Part shown: positions 52,201 to 61,482 of the stretch, piece by piece
How positions within the stretch are numbered: position 1 is the stretch's first letter
How the letters are laid out: the number at the start of each line of letters is the position of its first letter
Assembly: GCA_005884665.1 (NCBI GenBank)
Contig: VBAT01000007.1
Span: 93,886-157,885 of the forward strand
Reading direction: 5' to 3'
From: Bacteroidota bacterium
GTDB lineage: Bacteria; Bacteroidota; Bacteroidia; Chitinophagales; Chitinophagaceae
Length of the DNA: 64,000 nt
Program-made: the position numbers and the translations under genes
The notes under the pieces: generated by a model
What the model saw: the letters and a program-made list of their open reading frames with translations, nothing else
Databases searched by the model: none
Told to the model about the DNA's origin: nothing

Positions 52201-54518
52201 TTAAATGTTGGCGCTGGAACATTTGCTACTGTGATCACAAAAGATCCATTAATAACACAGCCATTAACAGTAGCGCTGAAAGTTATTGTATAATTTCCGC
52301 CTGCGGCCGGAGCTGTAAATGTAGATCCACTAACCCCTGTGCCACTCCATACAATATTAGTAACGGTAGTGCCTGCAGGGAATGTTGCTGTTAGCGTAGC
52401 TGCAGAACCGGGGCAAAGTGTACCAATAGCACCAAAGGTTGGTGCAGGAGCAGTTGCAACAACAATGTTTAGATTGCCGGTTACAGCGCATCCATTTACC
52501 GTTGCACTAAAGTTTATTGTGTAAGTACCAGCAGTAGCCGGTGCTGTAAATGTAGTTCCATTAACACCTGTACCACTCCATACAATATTAGTAACGGTAG
52601 TGCCGGCAGGAAATGTTGCAGTAAGTGCAGCTGTTGCACCGGGGCAAAGTGTACCTATTGCACCAAAAACAGGTGCGGGTGCATTGGCTACAGTTAATGT
52701 ACGGGTTGCCGTTAACGGACAACCATTCACAGTTGCACTAAAGGTTACTGTATAATTGCCGGGTGCTGCCGGAGCTGTAAACGTTGTACCACTTACACCT
52801 GTACCTGACCAGGTAATTCCAGTGACTGTCGTGCCAGGGGGAAATGTTGCGCTCAATGTAGCTGTCGTGCCCGAACACAGTGTACCAGGGGTATTAAATG
52901 TTGGCGCTGGAACATTTGCTACTGTGATCACAAAGGATCCATTAATAACACAGCCGTTAACAGTAGCGCTAAAAGTTATTGTATAATTTCCGCCTGCGGC
53001 CGGAGCTGTAAATGTAGATCCACTAACCCCTGTGCCACTCCATACAATATTAGTAACGGTAGTACCTGTAGGGAATGTTGCTGTTAGCGTAGCTGCAGAA
53101 CCGGGGCAAAGTGTACCAATAGCACCAAAGGTTGGTGCAGGAGCATTCGCTACAGTTAATGTGCGGGTTGCAATTAACGGACAACCATTCACAGTTGCAT
53201 TAAAGGTTATGGTATAATTGCCAGGTGTTGCCGGAGCTGTAAAGGTTGTGCCGCTTACGCCCGTACCCGACCAGCTAACATTAGTCACAGTTGTGCCAGG
53301 TGCGAACGTTGCAGTCAGGGTAGCCGTTGCGCCCGGACACAATGTGCCAATGCTATTAAACGTGGGGGTCGGAACAACAATATTGGTTATTGTAATGCTA
53401 TCGCAGGTGACAGGATTGCAATTATTCATCGTTGCCCGCACAGAGTAAGTTCCGGCAATTAATCCTGTGAACGAAAGCGTGCCGGATGTATATGTAACGG
53501 CTGCGCCTACTTCAGAACCACCACGAAGCAACTGATATGTTACACCAGCTTGTGGATTTGTTACAGTTATAACACCGGTTGCCGAGCCCGGGCAAATTGG
53601 ATTTGTTGAAAGTAATGGAATATGAATATTGCAAGAGCTTTCAGGTGTTAGAGTAATGGTTGCCGTTCCCTGGCAATTATTTGCATCTGTCACAGTAACA
53701 TGGAAAGTAAAGGTTGAAATACCAGCAGGGACAGTAGCTACCGGGTTTGGCAAAGTGACATTATTAAATGTAACACCAGCGGTAGTTGAACTCCAAACGT
53801 AGGTATAGGACGTCGCGCCTCCGGTTATATTTGCGCTTAACGCGACTGTTCTGTTAACAGAGAATTGAGATAGGTTGCTTAAAATTGTCACTGTAATAGT
53901 TGGACATGCAGTCGTGGTCCTGCAACCCACGCCTGCGCCTGCAAGGGTGCAGAGTCCGCAGCCTGTGCGGCTACCGGATTTGTAATAGGCATGTAGATCT
54001 GCAGTGCCCCAGTTGCCACTAAGCACCAGGCTATAATATCTTGGAGTTGACCCGTTGGTGCCGACGTCAAATTTTAGCACAGGAATATTGGCAGTACAAT
54101 TCTGGCTGGGATCAACGTGTATTTCAACTCTCAACGGACTGTGATTAGATGGATTGGAACTGGAGCCTGTACCGGCTGAAACAATATCACTTTCGTGCAA
54201 AGCATCAGCAGGATTAGAGCAGCTGTTTATTTTAAATCCCCAATGACTTAAGTCTTGAACTGTTCCGTTATTTCCATTTCCTGGATTTGGATTAAACACC
54301 TTCCAAACAAATGTTGTCCGGCCCGATGTCGAATTATAAGTTCTTGAAACAAGCGAAATGTCATAGGGACATTGTTGCGCCTGGGCAGTTGCAATGAAGA
54401 CATTATTGAACAAAACAAAGCAAAGGAGAATGCGCACAGAATGAAACATCGCTCCTTCAATGAATTTTTTGGGACTCAGCAATTGGTAAGCCGGATTTTT
54501 TGTTGTAAAAGTTTGCAT
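49242..54518 (-). CDS. Giant T9SS type A secreted repeat protein
   Basis: A 1758-aa protein. The hydrophobic signal is MFHSVRILLCFVLFNNVFIATAQA, so ATG 54449 may be the start; ATG 54518 adds 23 residues of a long n-region. Residues about 50-300 form a Cys-containing N-domain followed by an Ig-like domain. Residues about 380-1330 are 11 copies of a 77-residue Ig-like module (P.P.F..IGTLCPG, TVTN..WSGTGVSG, FTAP, TFSATVNGC). A non-module insert follows the seventh. Units 2-4 and 5-7 are nearly identical. The end is a T9SS type A sorting domain (VMAYPNPFSDQIRFSI, LHLYDLRGAKIKTIDIG, MIYKLNVGDQETTGKLINIK). It is likely a surface adhesin or matrix protein. Confidence 0.88.
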   Translation of the reverse strand: MQTFTTKNPAYQLLSPKKFIEGAMFHSVRILLCFVLFNNVFIATAQAQQCPYDISLVSRTYNSTSGRTTFVWKVFNPNPGNGNNGTVQDLSHWGFKINSCSNPADALHESDIVSAGTGSSSNPSNHSPLRVEIHVDPSQNCTANIPVLKFDVGTNGSTPRYYSLVLSGNWGTADLHAYYKSGSRTGCGLCTLAGAGVGCRTTTACPTITVTILSNLSQFSVNRTVALSANITGGATSYTYVWSSTTAGVTFNNVTLPNPVATVPAGISTFTFHVTVTDANNCQGTATITLTPESSCNIHIPLLSTNPICPGSATGVITVTNPQAGVTYQLLRGGSEVGAAVTYTSGTLSFTGLIAGTYSVRATMNNCNPVTCDSITITNIVVPTPTFNSIGTLCPGATATLTATFAPGTTVTNVSWSGTGVSGTTFTAPATPGNYTITFNATVNGCPLIATRTLTVANAPAPTFGAIGTLCPGSAATLTATFPTGTTVTNIVWSGTGVSGSTFTAPAAGGNYTITFSATVNGCVINGSFVITVANVPAPTFNTPGTLCSGTTATLSATFPPGTTVTGITWSGTGVSGTTFTAPAAPGNYTVTFSATVNGCPLTATRTLTVANAPAPVFGAIGTLCPGATAALTATFPAGTTVTNIVWSGTGVNGTTFTAPATAGTYTINFSATVNGCAVTGNLNIVVATAPAPTFGAIGTLCPGSAATLTATFPAGTTVTNIVWSGTGVSGSTFTAPAAGGNYTITFSATVNGCVINGSFVITVANVPAPTFNTPGTLCPGTTATLSATFPPGTTVTGITWSGTGVSGTTFTAPAAPGNYTVTFSATVNGCPLTATRTLTVANAPAPVFGTIGALCPGATALLSATFPAGTTVTNIVWSGTGVNGTTFTAPAAAGVYTVNFAATVNGCAVTGSFGITVVTAPASNFTLQVTSGGLCAGGGGSFVLSLNGSQVGVSYQLVGNGINVGSPVAGTGSAISFGTQTIAGSYSVIAVATAISQNTCVACSAIIGPISVTPATIPTPTFGPTGTLCPGSTVTLSATFPVGTTVTDVSWTGTGVSGSTFTAPTAGGNYVVTFSATVNGCPFTTTLTIVVANVPAPTFGAIGTLCPGTTATLTATFPAGTTVANIAWSGTGVSGTIFTAPSAGGNYTVDFSATVNGCSITASRTITVATVPAPVFGSIGTLCPGATRTLSATFPDGTTVTNVVWSGEGVSGTTFTAPSALGTYVVTFSATVNGCLVTGSITINVAAAPAPNFTTIGPLCSGTAALLSASFPAGTSVTNVLWSGIGVTGTVFTAPSVTTQTNYTINFAATVNGCEVTGSMIIAVLPVPIPLNLVAYDYCPGGSGGIGVLNIQAGVSYQVRVVGGAIVGSAQSGAAGTNLLFTNIPQGYYQIVATNTTTGCVNPFGGVTITQNEPVPCSVTGPTSVCMGTSNTYTVQTGAGATNIQWSVQGDNCTIVGSSSAATVAVKAVGPGTFIVGATVSYGSCTTTCQLTVTSTALAVSTGNFIACPNSVITLTGTPAGGAWASTNAQVQAGINNNNSTFNSTGIPVGNYPVTYTVVQANGCTGTALGSITVFGSAVIGRLVGRRVPGFTNRIVVTMTDSWRGVTYQLMRDGFNVGSAVQGNGGNISFGTLDAPGMYSVVARTGDGGCTITGASGRISLPVEGLLADSNRLEVMAYPNPFSDQIRFSITSEQSGRGTLHLYDLRGAKIKTIDIGKINAGETINVDYAVPGSQRVSMIYKLNVGDQETTGKLINIK
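50520..53390. repeat. Array of 231-bp coding repeats with a 693-bp higher-order duplication
   Basis: Eleven Ig-like modules are encoded by 231-bp units. Blocks starting at about 52063 and 52756 are near-identical over about 460 bp and are offset by exactly 693 bp (three units), showing a recent three-unit duplication. Older units at each end are more divergent. Confidence 0.75.
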
Positions 54519-55210
54519 AGTGAAGAGTATTTAAGAATCGTAAATGATTGAAGTTTTCGGGAAAGGTTGGAGTATGGTGATAGCCCGCGAATGAAGTCTT
54601 GTTAATAATAAGGAGGAGATATAACAGCGACTGGCAACAATGCTTCGGAATAGGCAATGACCATGGTCATGCGAATGAAATCTTGCATTCAAGTCTTTTT
54701 AAAGTATCAGTATATTATAAACACGAGTTGCCCTTACTCTAAGTCGCCGGAATCATAGGGATTGGTATTCGGGGATAAAACCAATTAAAGAAAAATCCTT
54801 CTGTATTAAGAGGGATGACTGATGTTGCTAACCGTGTGGTGTTAGACGGTAGGGTCATCAGAAATGTATTGAAGTTGATGCAAGAATAATGCCTTAGTTA
54901 ACGAAATGGTAAAATACCGGAGTCTGGCCTATTCAACACATCTCGATGCGAACAATTCCGCAAATAGTTTGTGGCGAATAAAGACCAGCTTGTAATACAA
55001 TTTGCCTACAGCATGATGATAGAGAAAGAAAAATCAAAGATAGAACGGCTATATGCATGACTGGGGTAAACAAGAATCTGGATCAGGGAGCATATAATTG
55101 TATAAAAAAGTGAGAATAAAATTCCCAGTTGCGAGCCCCGGATGTTGAAATATGTGGGCATACGAAACGATCCCGGTTTGCTTTTCCACATAAACTTTTG
55201 CTGACAAAAA
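54519..55210. other. Intergenic region upstream of the giant repeat protein
   Basis: About 690 bp with no supported gene. Short open frames on the minus strand (e.g. 55006-55191) lack motifs. It should contain the promoter of the giant protein. Confidence 0.5.
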
Positions 55211-55234
55211 ATAAGCGGAGCGTACTCCGCTTAT
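55211..55234 (-). terminator. Rho-independent terminator
   Basis: A perfect 10-bp stem ATAAGCGGAG / CTCCGCTTAT with a four-base loop; on the minus strand it runs into TTTTTGTC. It lies 26 nt past the stop of the gene at 55260. Confidence 0.85.
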
Positions 55235-55259
55235 CTCAAAATTAAATTCTCATCAACGT

Positions 55260-55580
55260 TTACTTTCCCTTTTTTACTTTATCCTTTTTGACCTTATACT
55301 TCTTTGCATGGAGAGCATTTTCCCTCCACACTTCCGGTCCATTATAATATACAGTATACTTCGGAGCCTTTGCCAGAGTAATAGTCGTAGGAAGCGTTTT
55401 TACTTCAATCCATTTTGTCGTTGGCTCATCATAATACCAATAATCTCCGTTTGAAACATTAAAGTAAACGTTAGAAGAAGGATAATAATAAAATTTCACG
55501 CGCTGCGTTTCTTGTGCTGATACGTGTAATGCGCTGCCAAGTGTAAATATCACTGCAACAGCTAGAATTAGCTTTTTCAT
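55260..55580 (-). CDS. Small secreted Tyr-rich basic protein of unknown function
   Basis: A 106-aa protein with signal peptide MKKLILAVAVIFTLGSALHVSAQ. The mature part is short and aromatic (VKFYYYPSSNVYFNVSNGDYWYYDEPTTKWIEV) and ends in a Lys-rich tail (KKYKVKKDKVKKGK). The central YYPSSNVYFN...YWYYD pattern occurs in small exported Bacteroidota proteins that may bind surfaces. It is followed by a strong terminator and appears to be monocistronic. No function is known to me. Confidence 0.75.
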   Translation of the reverse strand: MKKLILAVAVIFTLGSALHVSAQETQRVKFYYYPSSNVYFNVSNGDYWYYDEPTTKWIEVKTLPTTITLAKAPKYTVYYNGPEVWRENALHAKKYKVKKDKVKKGK

Positions 55581-56183
55581 AATAAATCGATTTTAATTTC
55601 ACACTGTATATTCAATGTGATTTCAACAAACAATATGCCGCTAAAATCCCCAGCTGTCTATCCAGTTCGCAAGGTTATAACCCCTGCCTACATTTATAAT
55701 TACATGAAAACATTTCAAGAAATAAACAATAGTCAATATGAAAAACTATTTACTCTTTCTCAACAATAATTATGAGACCATCAGCATCCACTATCTGTTT
55801 TTGCCCAGCAATTACTGGATGCATGATCACATCCTAAATTGTAAAACACACTTCCAATAAATCAAGTGAGCGGCAATACCAGGGTCAGAAAAACACCCGG
55901 CAGAAACATTTAAATTCTTTTAAGGAGAATGTGAGGACAAAAAAGAATAAGGATATACTAAAGGAAGAAATTATTGGTGAGCAACAAAGAAAACAGGCTA
56001 TGACCGAAAGGAATTAGCTATAACTCCAGGTATTGAGTTTTTGGGTTCTGGCATCTGCGGTGTATTCACTAATGTGCTGGCTTCCCCTGCCGTCAAAATC
56101 GTTTTAAAAGGAATTGATGCCCAACTATATCTCCGGTGGAAACGTTTTCCGGTGCGATATTTCATGCACAATATTTAGATTAA
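55581..56183. other. Intergenic region
   Basis: About 600 bp without a supported gene. Fragments of short open frames are present, but none has a start context or recognisable sequence. Confidence 0.5.
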
Positions 56184-56675
56184 TCATTTCCCCGCCCTTG
56201 TTCGTGCCGCTTTCTTCGCTGCTTTTGAACGTTTACGTGGGCCTTTAGTTTTAGCTGCTTTTCTTGCAGCAGCCGAACGTTCTGAAGCAGTTCGATTCAT
56301 AGCCGCCTCGTGCGCCTGGCGGGAAAGCGCTGTGTGGGATGCGGATGAAATTGGCTCACGTTTCAGGGCTTTTACTCTTGCCCGGGAACGTGTTTGAGAA
56401 ATTGGTTCATGCCTTTGTCCTTTCTTGTAGGCCAGTTCTGCGCTACGACGAGTCTTTTTAGATGTTTTTCCCTTCTTCGGTGGCTTTAATTTAACTCCGG
56501 CTCTTCTCGCCTTCGATAAACCGATGGCAATTGCCTGCTTTGCAGATCTTGCACCATGCTTTCCTTCGCGGATATTTTTTATCTCTTCATGTACAAATTC
56601 ACCTGCCTGAGTGCTCGCTGATTTGCCTTCTTGTTTATCATGTTCCGCTTTTGCAATTGTATCTTTTTCTGGCAT
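56184..56675 (-). CDS. Basic, Lys/Ala/Arg-rich histone-like protein (DUF6496-like)
   Basis: A 163-aa protein starting at ATG 56675 (MPEKDTIAKAEHDKQEGKSA); an upstream ATG at 56717 adds 14 residues. A first conserved block, EFVHEEIKNIREGKHGARSAKQAIAIGLSKARRAG, resembles DUF6496/small basic DNA-binding proteins. The rest is strongly basic and low-complexity (KPPKKGKTSKKTRRSAELAY, AARKAAKTKGPRKRSKAAKK), like histone H1-type tails. It probably binds DNA or RNA. It lies alone between two about 250-600-bp gaps. Confidence 0.7.
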   Translation of the reverse strand: MPEKDTIAKAEHDKQEGKSASTQAGEFVHEEIKNIREGKHGARSAKQAIAIGLSKARRAGVKLKPPKKGKTSKKTRRSAELAYKKGQRHEPISQTRSRARVKALKREPISSASHTALSRQAHEAAMNRTASERSAAARKAAKTKGPRKRSKAAKKAARTRAGK

Positions 56676-56937
56676 ATAATTTTTAGAATAGAGCACAATT
56701 GGTATGCCAGGTACCATTTATTTAGACAAGCTTGTTTTTTACACCATTTTGTTGCGGACATCTTTTCGGTTGGATTTTCAGATCACTACGATGGTATTGA
56801 CAAAAAACTCCGGAGTGAAATCTGCCGGAATTAAATGAAATGTCACGCTATTGCATAAGTAAAATCCAAAAAGCCGGAACAGTTCCGGCAACCAGTTAAC
56901 CTATAAACATTGCAGTCGAGGGAGAAAGCTATTCAGC

Positions 56938-57666
56938 TTAATCTTTTATCTCAAATCTTTCCAGTCCTACCGTGGCAGGACCATTAATGACAATACCGTC
57001 TTTTGTAAATCTCGACCCATGACAGGGACAATCAAAGGATTTTTCTTCGGCATTCCATTGTACCATACAGCCCATATGCGGACATACCGAGCTAAACGCA
57101 TGGACATTATTCTGTTCATCTTTGTAGATGGCCAATCGTCTAAGGCCCTTGCTTAAGATCGCACCTTCTCCTGGCGCTAATTGATCGATTTCATGTATAT
57201 CTGTCTTATTTATAAACCTTCCGTACTGCTTAATGGTATTGAACATTTCAGTAAGAAACCGTTTGGGCGTCCTGAGCGGCATTCTTGTGGGAGAATAAAA
57301 ATCAGCCCATCTGTTTTCTCTTCCCTGAATTAGATCAGAAACGATCATCCCGCCAAGTGTACCATGTGTCATACCGTTGCCTGAGTCACCTGTAATAATA
57401 TAAACATTGTCGTCACCCGGACTCTTTCCGATGAAGGCCATATAATCAACAGGCTCCATCACCTGCCCGGACCACTGGTAGATGAGCTCTCCCGACTGAG
57501 GAAAGCGTTTTTTTGTCCATTCAACAAGTGCAGTAAATCTTTCTTGTTCAGGAATGTCTTCGGCATCGGCCTGGCCTGTTTTATGATCTTCTCCCCCAGC
57601 AATAAGTAGATCATATTCGTCATCGAACGGTTGAAAGTTGTGAAGATATTGACAAAGACCAAAGGA
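56938..57666 (-). pseudogene. N-terminally truncated FAD-dependent oxidoreductase with C-terminal Rieske domain
   Basis: The frame is open from 57666 to the stop at 56938 but has no start. It begins mid-protein (QPFDDEYDLLIAGGEDHKTGQAD...), continues with YQWSGQVMEPVDYMAFIG and IITGDSGNGMTHGTLGGMIV from the FAD/DAO domain, and ends with an intact Rieske [2Fe-2S] site (CPHMGC and CPCHGS). The FAD-binding N-terminus, about 250 residues, is absent; a GTG at 57462 could at best start a Rieske-only product of 174 aa. The DAO-Rieske fusion is common in bacteria, so this is a decayed copy. Confidence 0.75.
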
Positions 57667-57730
57667 TCATAATGCAGGCAAGACCGCAGTGGAACCCGAA
57701 AGAACGTCCGTCACAAAACCAGGTAATCAT

Positions 57731-58102
57731 TTAATTTTTACCATGCCCGATCTTATCAAGAATAGCGTTAATGGTTCCTACCGTGAATGGCTTTTTGAGA
57801 AAGTAGTCGATACCTTCAGCCTTTGCTTTTTCTTCTATCCATTTCGCCGAGTCGGCTGTCATCATAATAATTTTTATTTCTTCATCCGCGAGATGAATAT
57901 GGCGAATAAAGTTTATACCCAATCCGTCGGGGAAACTATTGTCGAGAAAAATAATAGTGGGCTTCATGTAGCTAAGGTATTCTTGCGCTTCATGTAACGA
58001 CTGGACCGGTAGAGCCAATATCTTTCTTGCTTCCAGCATTGGTATTAATATACGGCCAAGGTCTTCATCATCATCAATAATCATCGCTGTTTTAGCCAAC
58101 AT
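57731..58102 (-). CDS. Single-domain response regulator (receiver only)
   Basis: A 123-aa protein; start ATG 58102 (MLAKTAMIIDDDEDLGRILI) puts the receiver right at the N-terminus, while an upstream ATG at 58129 adds nine residues. Receiver features: acidic pocket IIDDDEDL, phospho-acceptor Asp in IIFLDNSFPDG, Thr in IIMMTADSAKW and Lys in YFLKKPF. There is no output domain, so it works as a stand-alone phospho-relay or protein-binding regulator. No kinase is adjacent; its partner is elsewhere in the genome. Confidence 0.9.
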   Translation of the reverse strand: MLAKTAMIIDDDEDLGRILIPMLEARKILALPVQSLHEAQEYLSYMKPTIIFLDNSFPDGLGINFIRHIHLADEEIKIIMMTADSAKWIEEKAKAEGIDYFLKKPFTVGTINAILDKIGHGKN

Positions 58103-58129
58103 ACGTAGATCGATTGGTATAGCCTTCAC

Positions 58130-58695
58130 AGAACAAAAACTTAGCCGTATTTGATGCCGCCTATTTTTAGGCGGCGCACATTGATTTACTCATAAGATGA
58201 GACTAATTCTCCACTACTAATAAAGATTGGGGTTTTAGATCACAGGTAAAGTTGCTACCTGGAACAGTAGAAGTACCATCGTAATAGCCGCATTGGAATA
58301 GAATTGCAGAAACAGAGGCAGAAGTAAAAGAATGGGTAGAGAACGTTAAAAACGCCAATAACAATGTTTTTCACGAAGTGGGGCGAGACGAAACCAACCA
58401 TTAGGGTTTTCCCTCTGCTGATCCTGGCGGTCATAAATTCAATATACATTTATAGAAAAGGAATGTGATAAAATCCTCTGCTACTATCAGTTGAAATATT
58501 TCTTCGTTTGCAGCTCCGCCATTTGTGAAAAAATGAAATTAAAACCATGCGAATTGGTTTCCTCATTTTTATCTGGTGTTTGAATTCTATAGATTTTTAC
58601 ATGGCCAATACTACTCCATTCCTATAGATCGAGGCGCTTCCGGCGGGAAGATCACAGTGATTGGCGCACTCAAAATACCTGTTGGGAATTCTTTG
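58130..58695. other. Intergenic region
   Basis: About 565 bp with no supported gene. The open frames on either strand lack motifs, and codon content looks non-coding. Confidence 0.5.
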
Positions 58696-59130
58696 TCAGT
58701 CGCTCTTACCGGTTATCTTAACCCCATCTCGTATTGCCGCCTGAAGTATTTCAATGTTTATATCTTTTATGGTTTTGAACTTTATGCAATACCCGGTTAC
58801 ACTCGCCTTGCCTAGTTTTTTTCCATATGTCTGGGCTAAGTATGTTTTATCTTTAATACCAAGGATGTAGACAGAGATCCCGGTTGTGTTTGCGCTGAGA
58901 CCAATTTGATAAAACTCCCTGGTTGTTCCATCGGCATATGTTATTGTGTAAGATCCATAGCCGATATTAGGATTAGAAACAGTTTTACCTTTATCGTCTT
59001 TGCCATCTAAGAACCACAATTTACCTTTTGGTAATACTTGAAGTGCGAGCTTGTGCAACTCTTGCATGTCGCTGCGTTTTGGTTCGGGCTGGCCGGTAAT
59101 ATATTTTTTGACCTGTTCTTGCACTTTCAT
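58696..59130 (-). CDS. DUF1801-domain protein
   Basis: A 144-aa protein resembling the YdhG/DUF1801 fold: it starts with VQEQVKKYITGQPEPKRSDMQEL, then GYGSYTITYADGTTREFYQIGLSA, and a Gly/Lys-rich end (GKASVTGYCIKFKTIKDINI). Family members are small cytosolic proteins of unknown role. It is the last gene of the 61468-58696 minus-strand run; gaps to the hydrolase are 63 nt. The function cannot be stated. Confidence 0.7.
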   Translation of the reverse strand: MKVQEQVKKYITGQPEPKRSDMQELHKLALQVLPKGKLWFLDGKDDKGKTVSNPNIGYGSYTITYADGTTREFYQIGLSANTTGISVYILGIKDKTYLAQTYGKKLGKASVTGYCIKFKTIKDINIEILQAAIRDGVKITGKSD

Positions 59131-59193
59131 ATAAATATAAAATTATGGGGTGCTTATTTTAACTTTTACTATTCGATATGCAGGGCTATTAAC

Positions 59194-60066
59194 TTATTTT
59201 AAAAAACTATTCAAGTAATTCAAGATCGTTGTTGTCTGCATCATCAGGCTCACATGTCCCTGTGAAGGAACAATGGCCAATTGCGATTTTGGCATTGGCT
59301 GCAGGTCAGCAGAAACACCGCCTCCCAACAATTGATACGTTTTCATCAACTCAACTTTATCCAGTCCATCATTGTCACCAGATATGATCAATACAGGCGC
59401 AGTAATTTTTGAAATATTGGAGTCGCCGACGTTGAATGGTACCTTGGCGAAAGCAAACATCTGCTCTAAATACTTTCTCCATTTTGTTTTATCAGGAGCT
59501 ACTGCATCGTATGCGATTTTTATCGGTGTGTTATCAAAAAATTCAGGCTTAAAATCTTTAAACCCGCCATTTACTATGGGTAGCCAGCCACTGGTTTTAT
59601 AAGTAGAAGAAATGATCACTAATCTTCTTAACCGCTTAGGACTTTGTACAGCAAACTGGTAAGCCACAGAGCCGCCCATACTAAATCCTGCTACATCTGC
59701 ACTGTCTATTTTCAGGTAATCCATTACTTTTTCTACATCACTTGCTAAAGTAGTGATCGATAATTCTCTATCAGAAAAAGGCGTATGCCCATGTCCCTGC
59801 ATTTCAATTGCAATTACTTTCCTGGTTTTTGACAGCTCAGGTATCAATTGCCCCCAGTTCAAATCAATTGTATAAAAAGCGCCATGCAGTAAAATTACAG
59901 GCCTGCCCTTACCGTAAACTTCGTAATAAACTTTGATACCATTAACAGGTGCGTAACCACGGTTGGAAGGCTTGACCTGTTGCCCATTTGATGAATACGC
60001 TATAGACACAACTGCAATTAGTAGTATCGCTCTAAGAAGATCATGTGTTTTGAGAAAATCTTTCAT
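59194..60066 (-). CDS. Secreted alpha/beta hydrolase
   Basis: A 290-aa protein with an N-terminal hydrophobic signal (LLRAILLIAVVSIAYSSNGQ). The fold is clear: oxyanion region VILLHGAFY, nucleophile elbow VAGFSMGGSVAYQF with Ser in GFSMGG, catalytic Asp in VLIISGDNDGLD, and the final His in QGHVSLM. It hydrolyses an ester or similar bond in the periplasm. It is the fourth gene of an ArsR-controlled run. The substrate is unknown. Confidence 0.9.
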   Translation of the reverse strand: MKDFLKTHDLLRAILLIAVVSIAYSSNGQQVKPSNRGYAPVNGIKVYYEVYGKGRPVILLHGAFYTIDLNWGQLIPELSKTRKVIAIEMQGHGHTPFSDRELSITTLASDVEKVMDYLKIDSADVAGFSMGGSVAYQFAVQSPKRLRRLVIISSTYKTSGWLPIVNGGFKDFKPEFFDNTPIKIAYDAVAPDKTKWRKYLEQMFAFAKVPFNVGDSNISKITAPVLIISGDNDGLDKVELMKTYQLLGGGVSADLQPMPKSQLAIVPSQGHVSLMMQTTTILNYLNSFLK

Positions 60067-60121
60067 AACGCTGTTTAAAATTTAATTTATTGCCAATACA
60101 AAGCCGCCAGTTAATTGTCCT

Positions 60122-60547
60122 TTAGTTTTGAGCAAATTCCACGATCCATTCAATACCGTATTTGTCTCTAAAACAACCAAAATATGAACCCCAGGGACTA
60201 TCACCAATAGGTCCTTCTATTTGTCCTCCTGCTGAAAGCCCATTAAATAATTTATCTGCTTCTTCTTTACTTTCTGCACTTATTACAATTTTACTTCTGT
60301 TCTCATTTTCGTTTGTTTTTCCCATAATTTCCGGAACATCATTTGCCATCAGCATATTAGTTTTACCGATAGGCAAAGCAATATGCATAATTTTATTTTC
60401 TTCTTTTTTTGCTACCGGGAATTCAGGACTTGCAAGATCCTTGAAACGAATGATCTTTGCAAACTCTCCGCCAAATACTGATTTGTAAAAGGTAAATGCT
60501 TCTTCGGCATTTCCGTTGAAGTTGATGTGAGGATTGATAAGTGCCAT
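60122..60547 (-). CDS. VOC family (PhnB/glyoxalase-like) protein
   Basis: A 141-aa protein with the PhnB-type pattern: INPHINFNGNAEEAFTFYKSVFGGEF, IMHIALPIGKTNMLMANDVP, ESKEEADKLFNGLSAGG, GPIGDSPWGSYFGCFRDKYGIEW. VOC proteins bind metal and act as glyoxalases, isomerases or resistance proteins, but PhnB types are often without known activity. Members commonly sit with SRPBCC and ArsR genes as here. Confidence 0.92.
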   Translation of the reverse strand: MALINPHINFNGNAEEAFTFYKSVFGGEFAKIIRFKDLASPEFPVAKKEENKIMHIALPIGKTNMLMANDVPEIMGKTNENENRSKIVISAESKEEADKLFNGLSAGGQIEGPIGDSPWGSYFGCFRDKYGIEWIVEFAQN

Positions 60548-60632
60548 AATTTTATTTTTTAGATTATTAAATACGTTACTTTTTTATTTGTTTTGACTGC
60601 CGTTCTGACAACGATCCAGATAGCTATCGGGA

Positions 60633-61145
60633 TCATTTTTGCGATAAAGTCGCCAACAGGTTTTCCAGGTTGCTCAATGACATTTTCATTCCCTGCGTGA
60701 AGCCATCAAGTACCCTCTCTAACCTTTCAAGAGATTCATTGTAAATAGTGATGCTCACTTTTGTTACCCGATGGCCATCGGGTCCGTTTTGCTCGCTGAA
60801 AGTATGATCCCATTCAGAACCGGGCAATTCAGGGTTTTCATCTTTGTCTGCAAAAGCATTGTACATTTTAAAGTTGGTTTTCGGAGTAATAGAAGTGTAC
60901 TCCTGTATTGCCCAACGCTCCTGTCCTTCAGGACTTATCATTGCATAAAATCTTTTGCCGCCAACTTTGAAATCCTGGTATTTTGTTTTGGATGTCATGG
61001 GCTTAGGTGCAATCCATTGGTCAAGAATCTCTGCTTTAGTAAAAGCATCCCATACCAGCGAAAGGCCGGCATCAAATTCCCTGTTGATGAATACCGTTTT
61101 TGCTGGTTTGTCAACGGTGAAGTCAAATAGCAATTCTTTGTTCAT
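60633..61145 (-). CDS. SRPBCC/AHSA1-family protein
   Basis: A 170-aa protein with the AHSA1 (START-like) pattern: [56 protein letters not shown], a C-terminal helix [25 protein letters not shown]. These proteins have a hydrophobic pocket and are usually co-transcribed with an ArsR regulator, and this gene overlaps the ArsR gene by 4 bp. The ligand is unknown. Confidence 0.92.
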   Translation of the reverse strand: MNKELLFDFTVDKPAKTVFINREFDAGLSLVWDAFTKAEILDQWIAPKPMTSKTKYQDFKVGGKRFYAMISPEGQERWAIQEYTSITPKTNFKMYNAFADKDENPELPGSEWDHTFSEQNGPDGHRVTKVSITIYNESLERLERVLDGFTQGMKMSLSNLENLLATLSQK

Positions 61146-61468
61146 TTTTTCTGTTTTTTAATTGTTGATAATACATTGTCCAATTGATTGAACCGGGTTT
61201 CCCAAATCTTCCTGTATTGTTCTAACCATTTATCGATCTCTTTCATTTTTTCAATTTCAAGTGAATAATAAATTTCCCTGCCCTGTTGTTCCTGTTTCAC
61301 CAGGTCGCATTCTGTCAATATTTTAATATGTTTTGATACAGCCTGCCTGCTAGTGTTAAAATGCTCGGCAAGGGCGTTTGGTGTCATTGATTGTATAGCA
61401 ATGAGCCCAATAATTGCTCTTCTTGTCGGGTCGGCAATAGCTTGAAAAATATCTCTCCTTGTTTCCAT
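61142..61468 (-). CDS. ArsR-family winged-helix transcriptional regulator
   Basis: A 108-aa protein: [45 protein letters not shown] is the ArsR helix-turn-helix, with the wing in [13 protein letters not shown]. It has no CXC metal motif, so it likely senses an organic ligand. It is the first gene of the minus-strand run with SRPBCC, VOC, hydrolase and DUF1801. Two inverted-repeat sites over its own promoter (61483-61524) indicate autorepression. Confidence 0.93.
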   Translation of the reverse strand: METRRDIFQAIADPTRRAIIGLIAIQSMTPNALAEHFNTSRQAVSKHIKILTECDLVKQEQQGREIYYSLEIEKMKEIDKWLEQYRKIWETRFNQLDNVLSTIKKQKK

Positions 61469-61482
61469 TTTTCAGATTATTT

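Noticed and set aside
50520..53390. Regular repeats that could suggest a CRISPR array
   Set aside because: The 231-bp units are coding and contiguous, with no short repeat/spacer plan. No CRISPR array or cas gene was found in the window.
49864..53448. Several plus-strand open frames of 60-146 codons with regular Val/Pro-rich sequence
   Set aside because: They are antisense shadows of the tandem modules of the 1758-aa minus-strand protein and repeat with the same 231-bp period.
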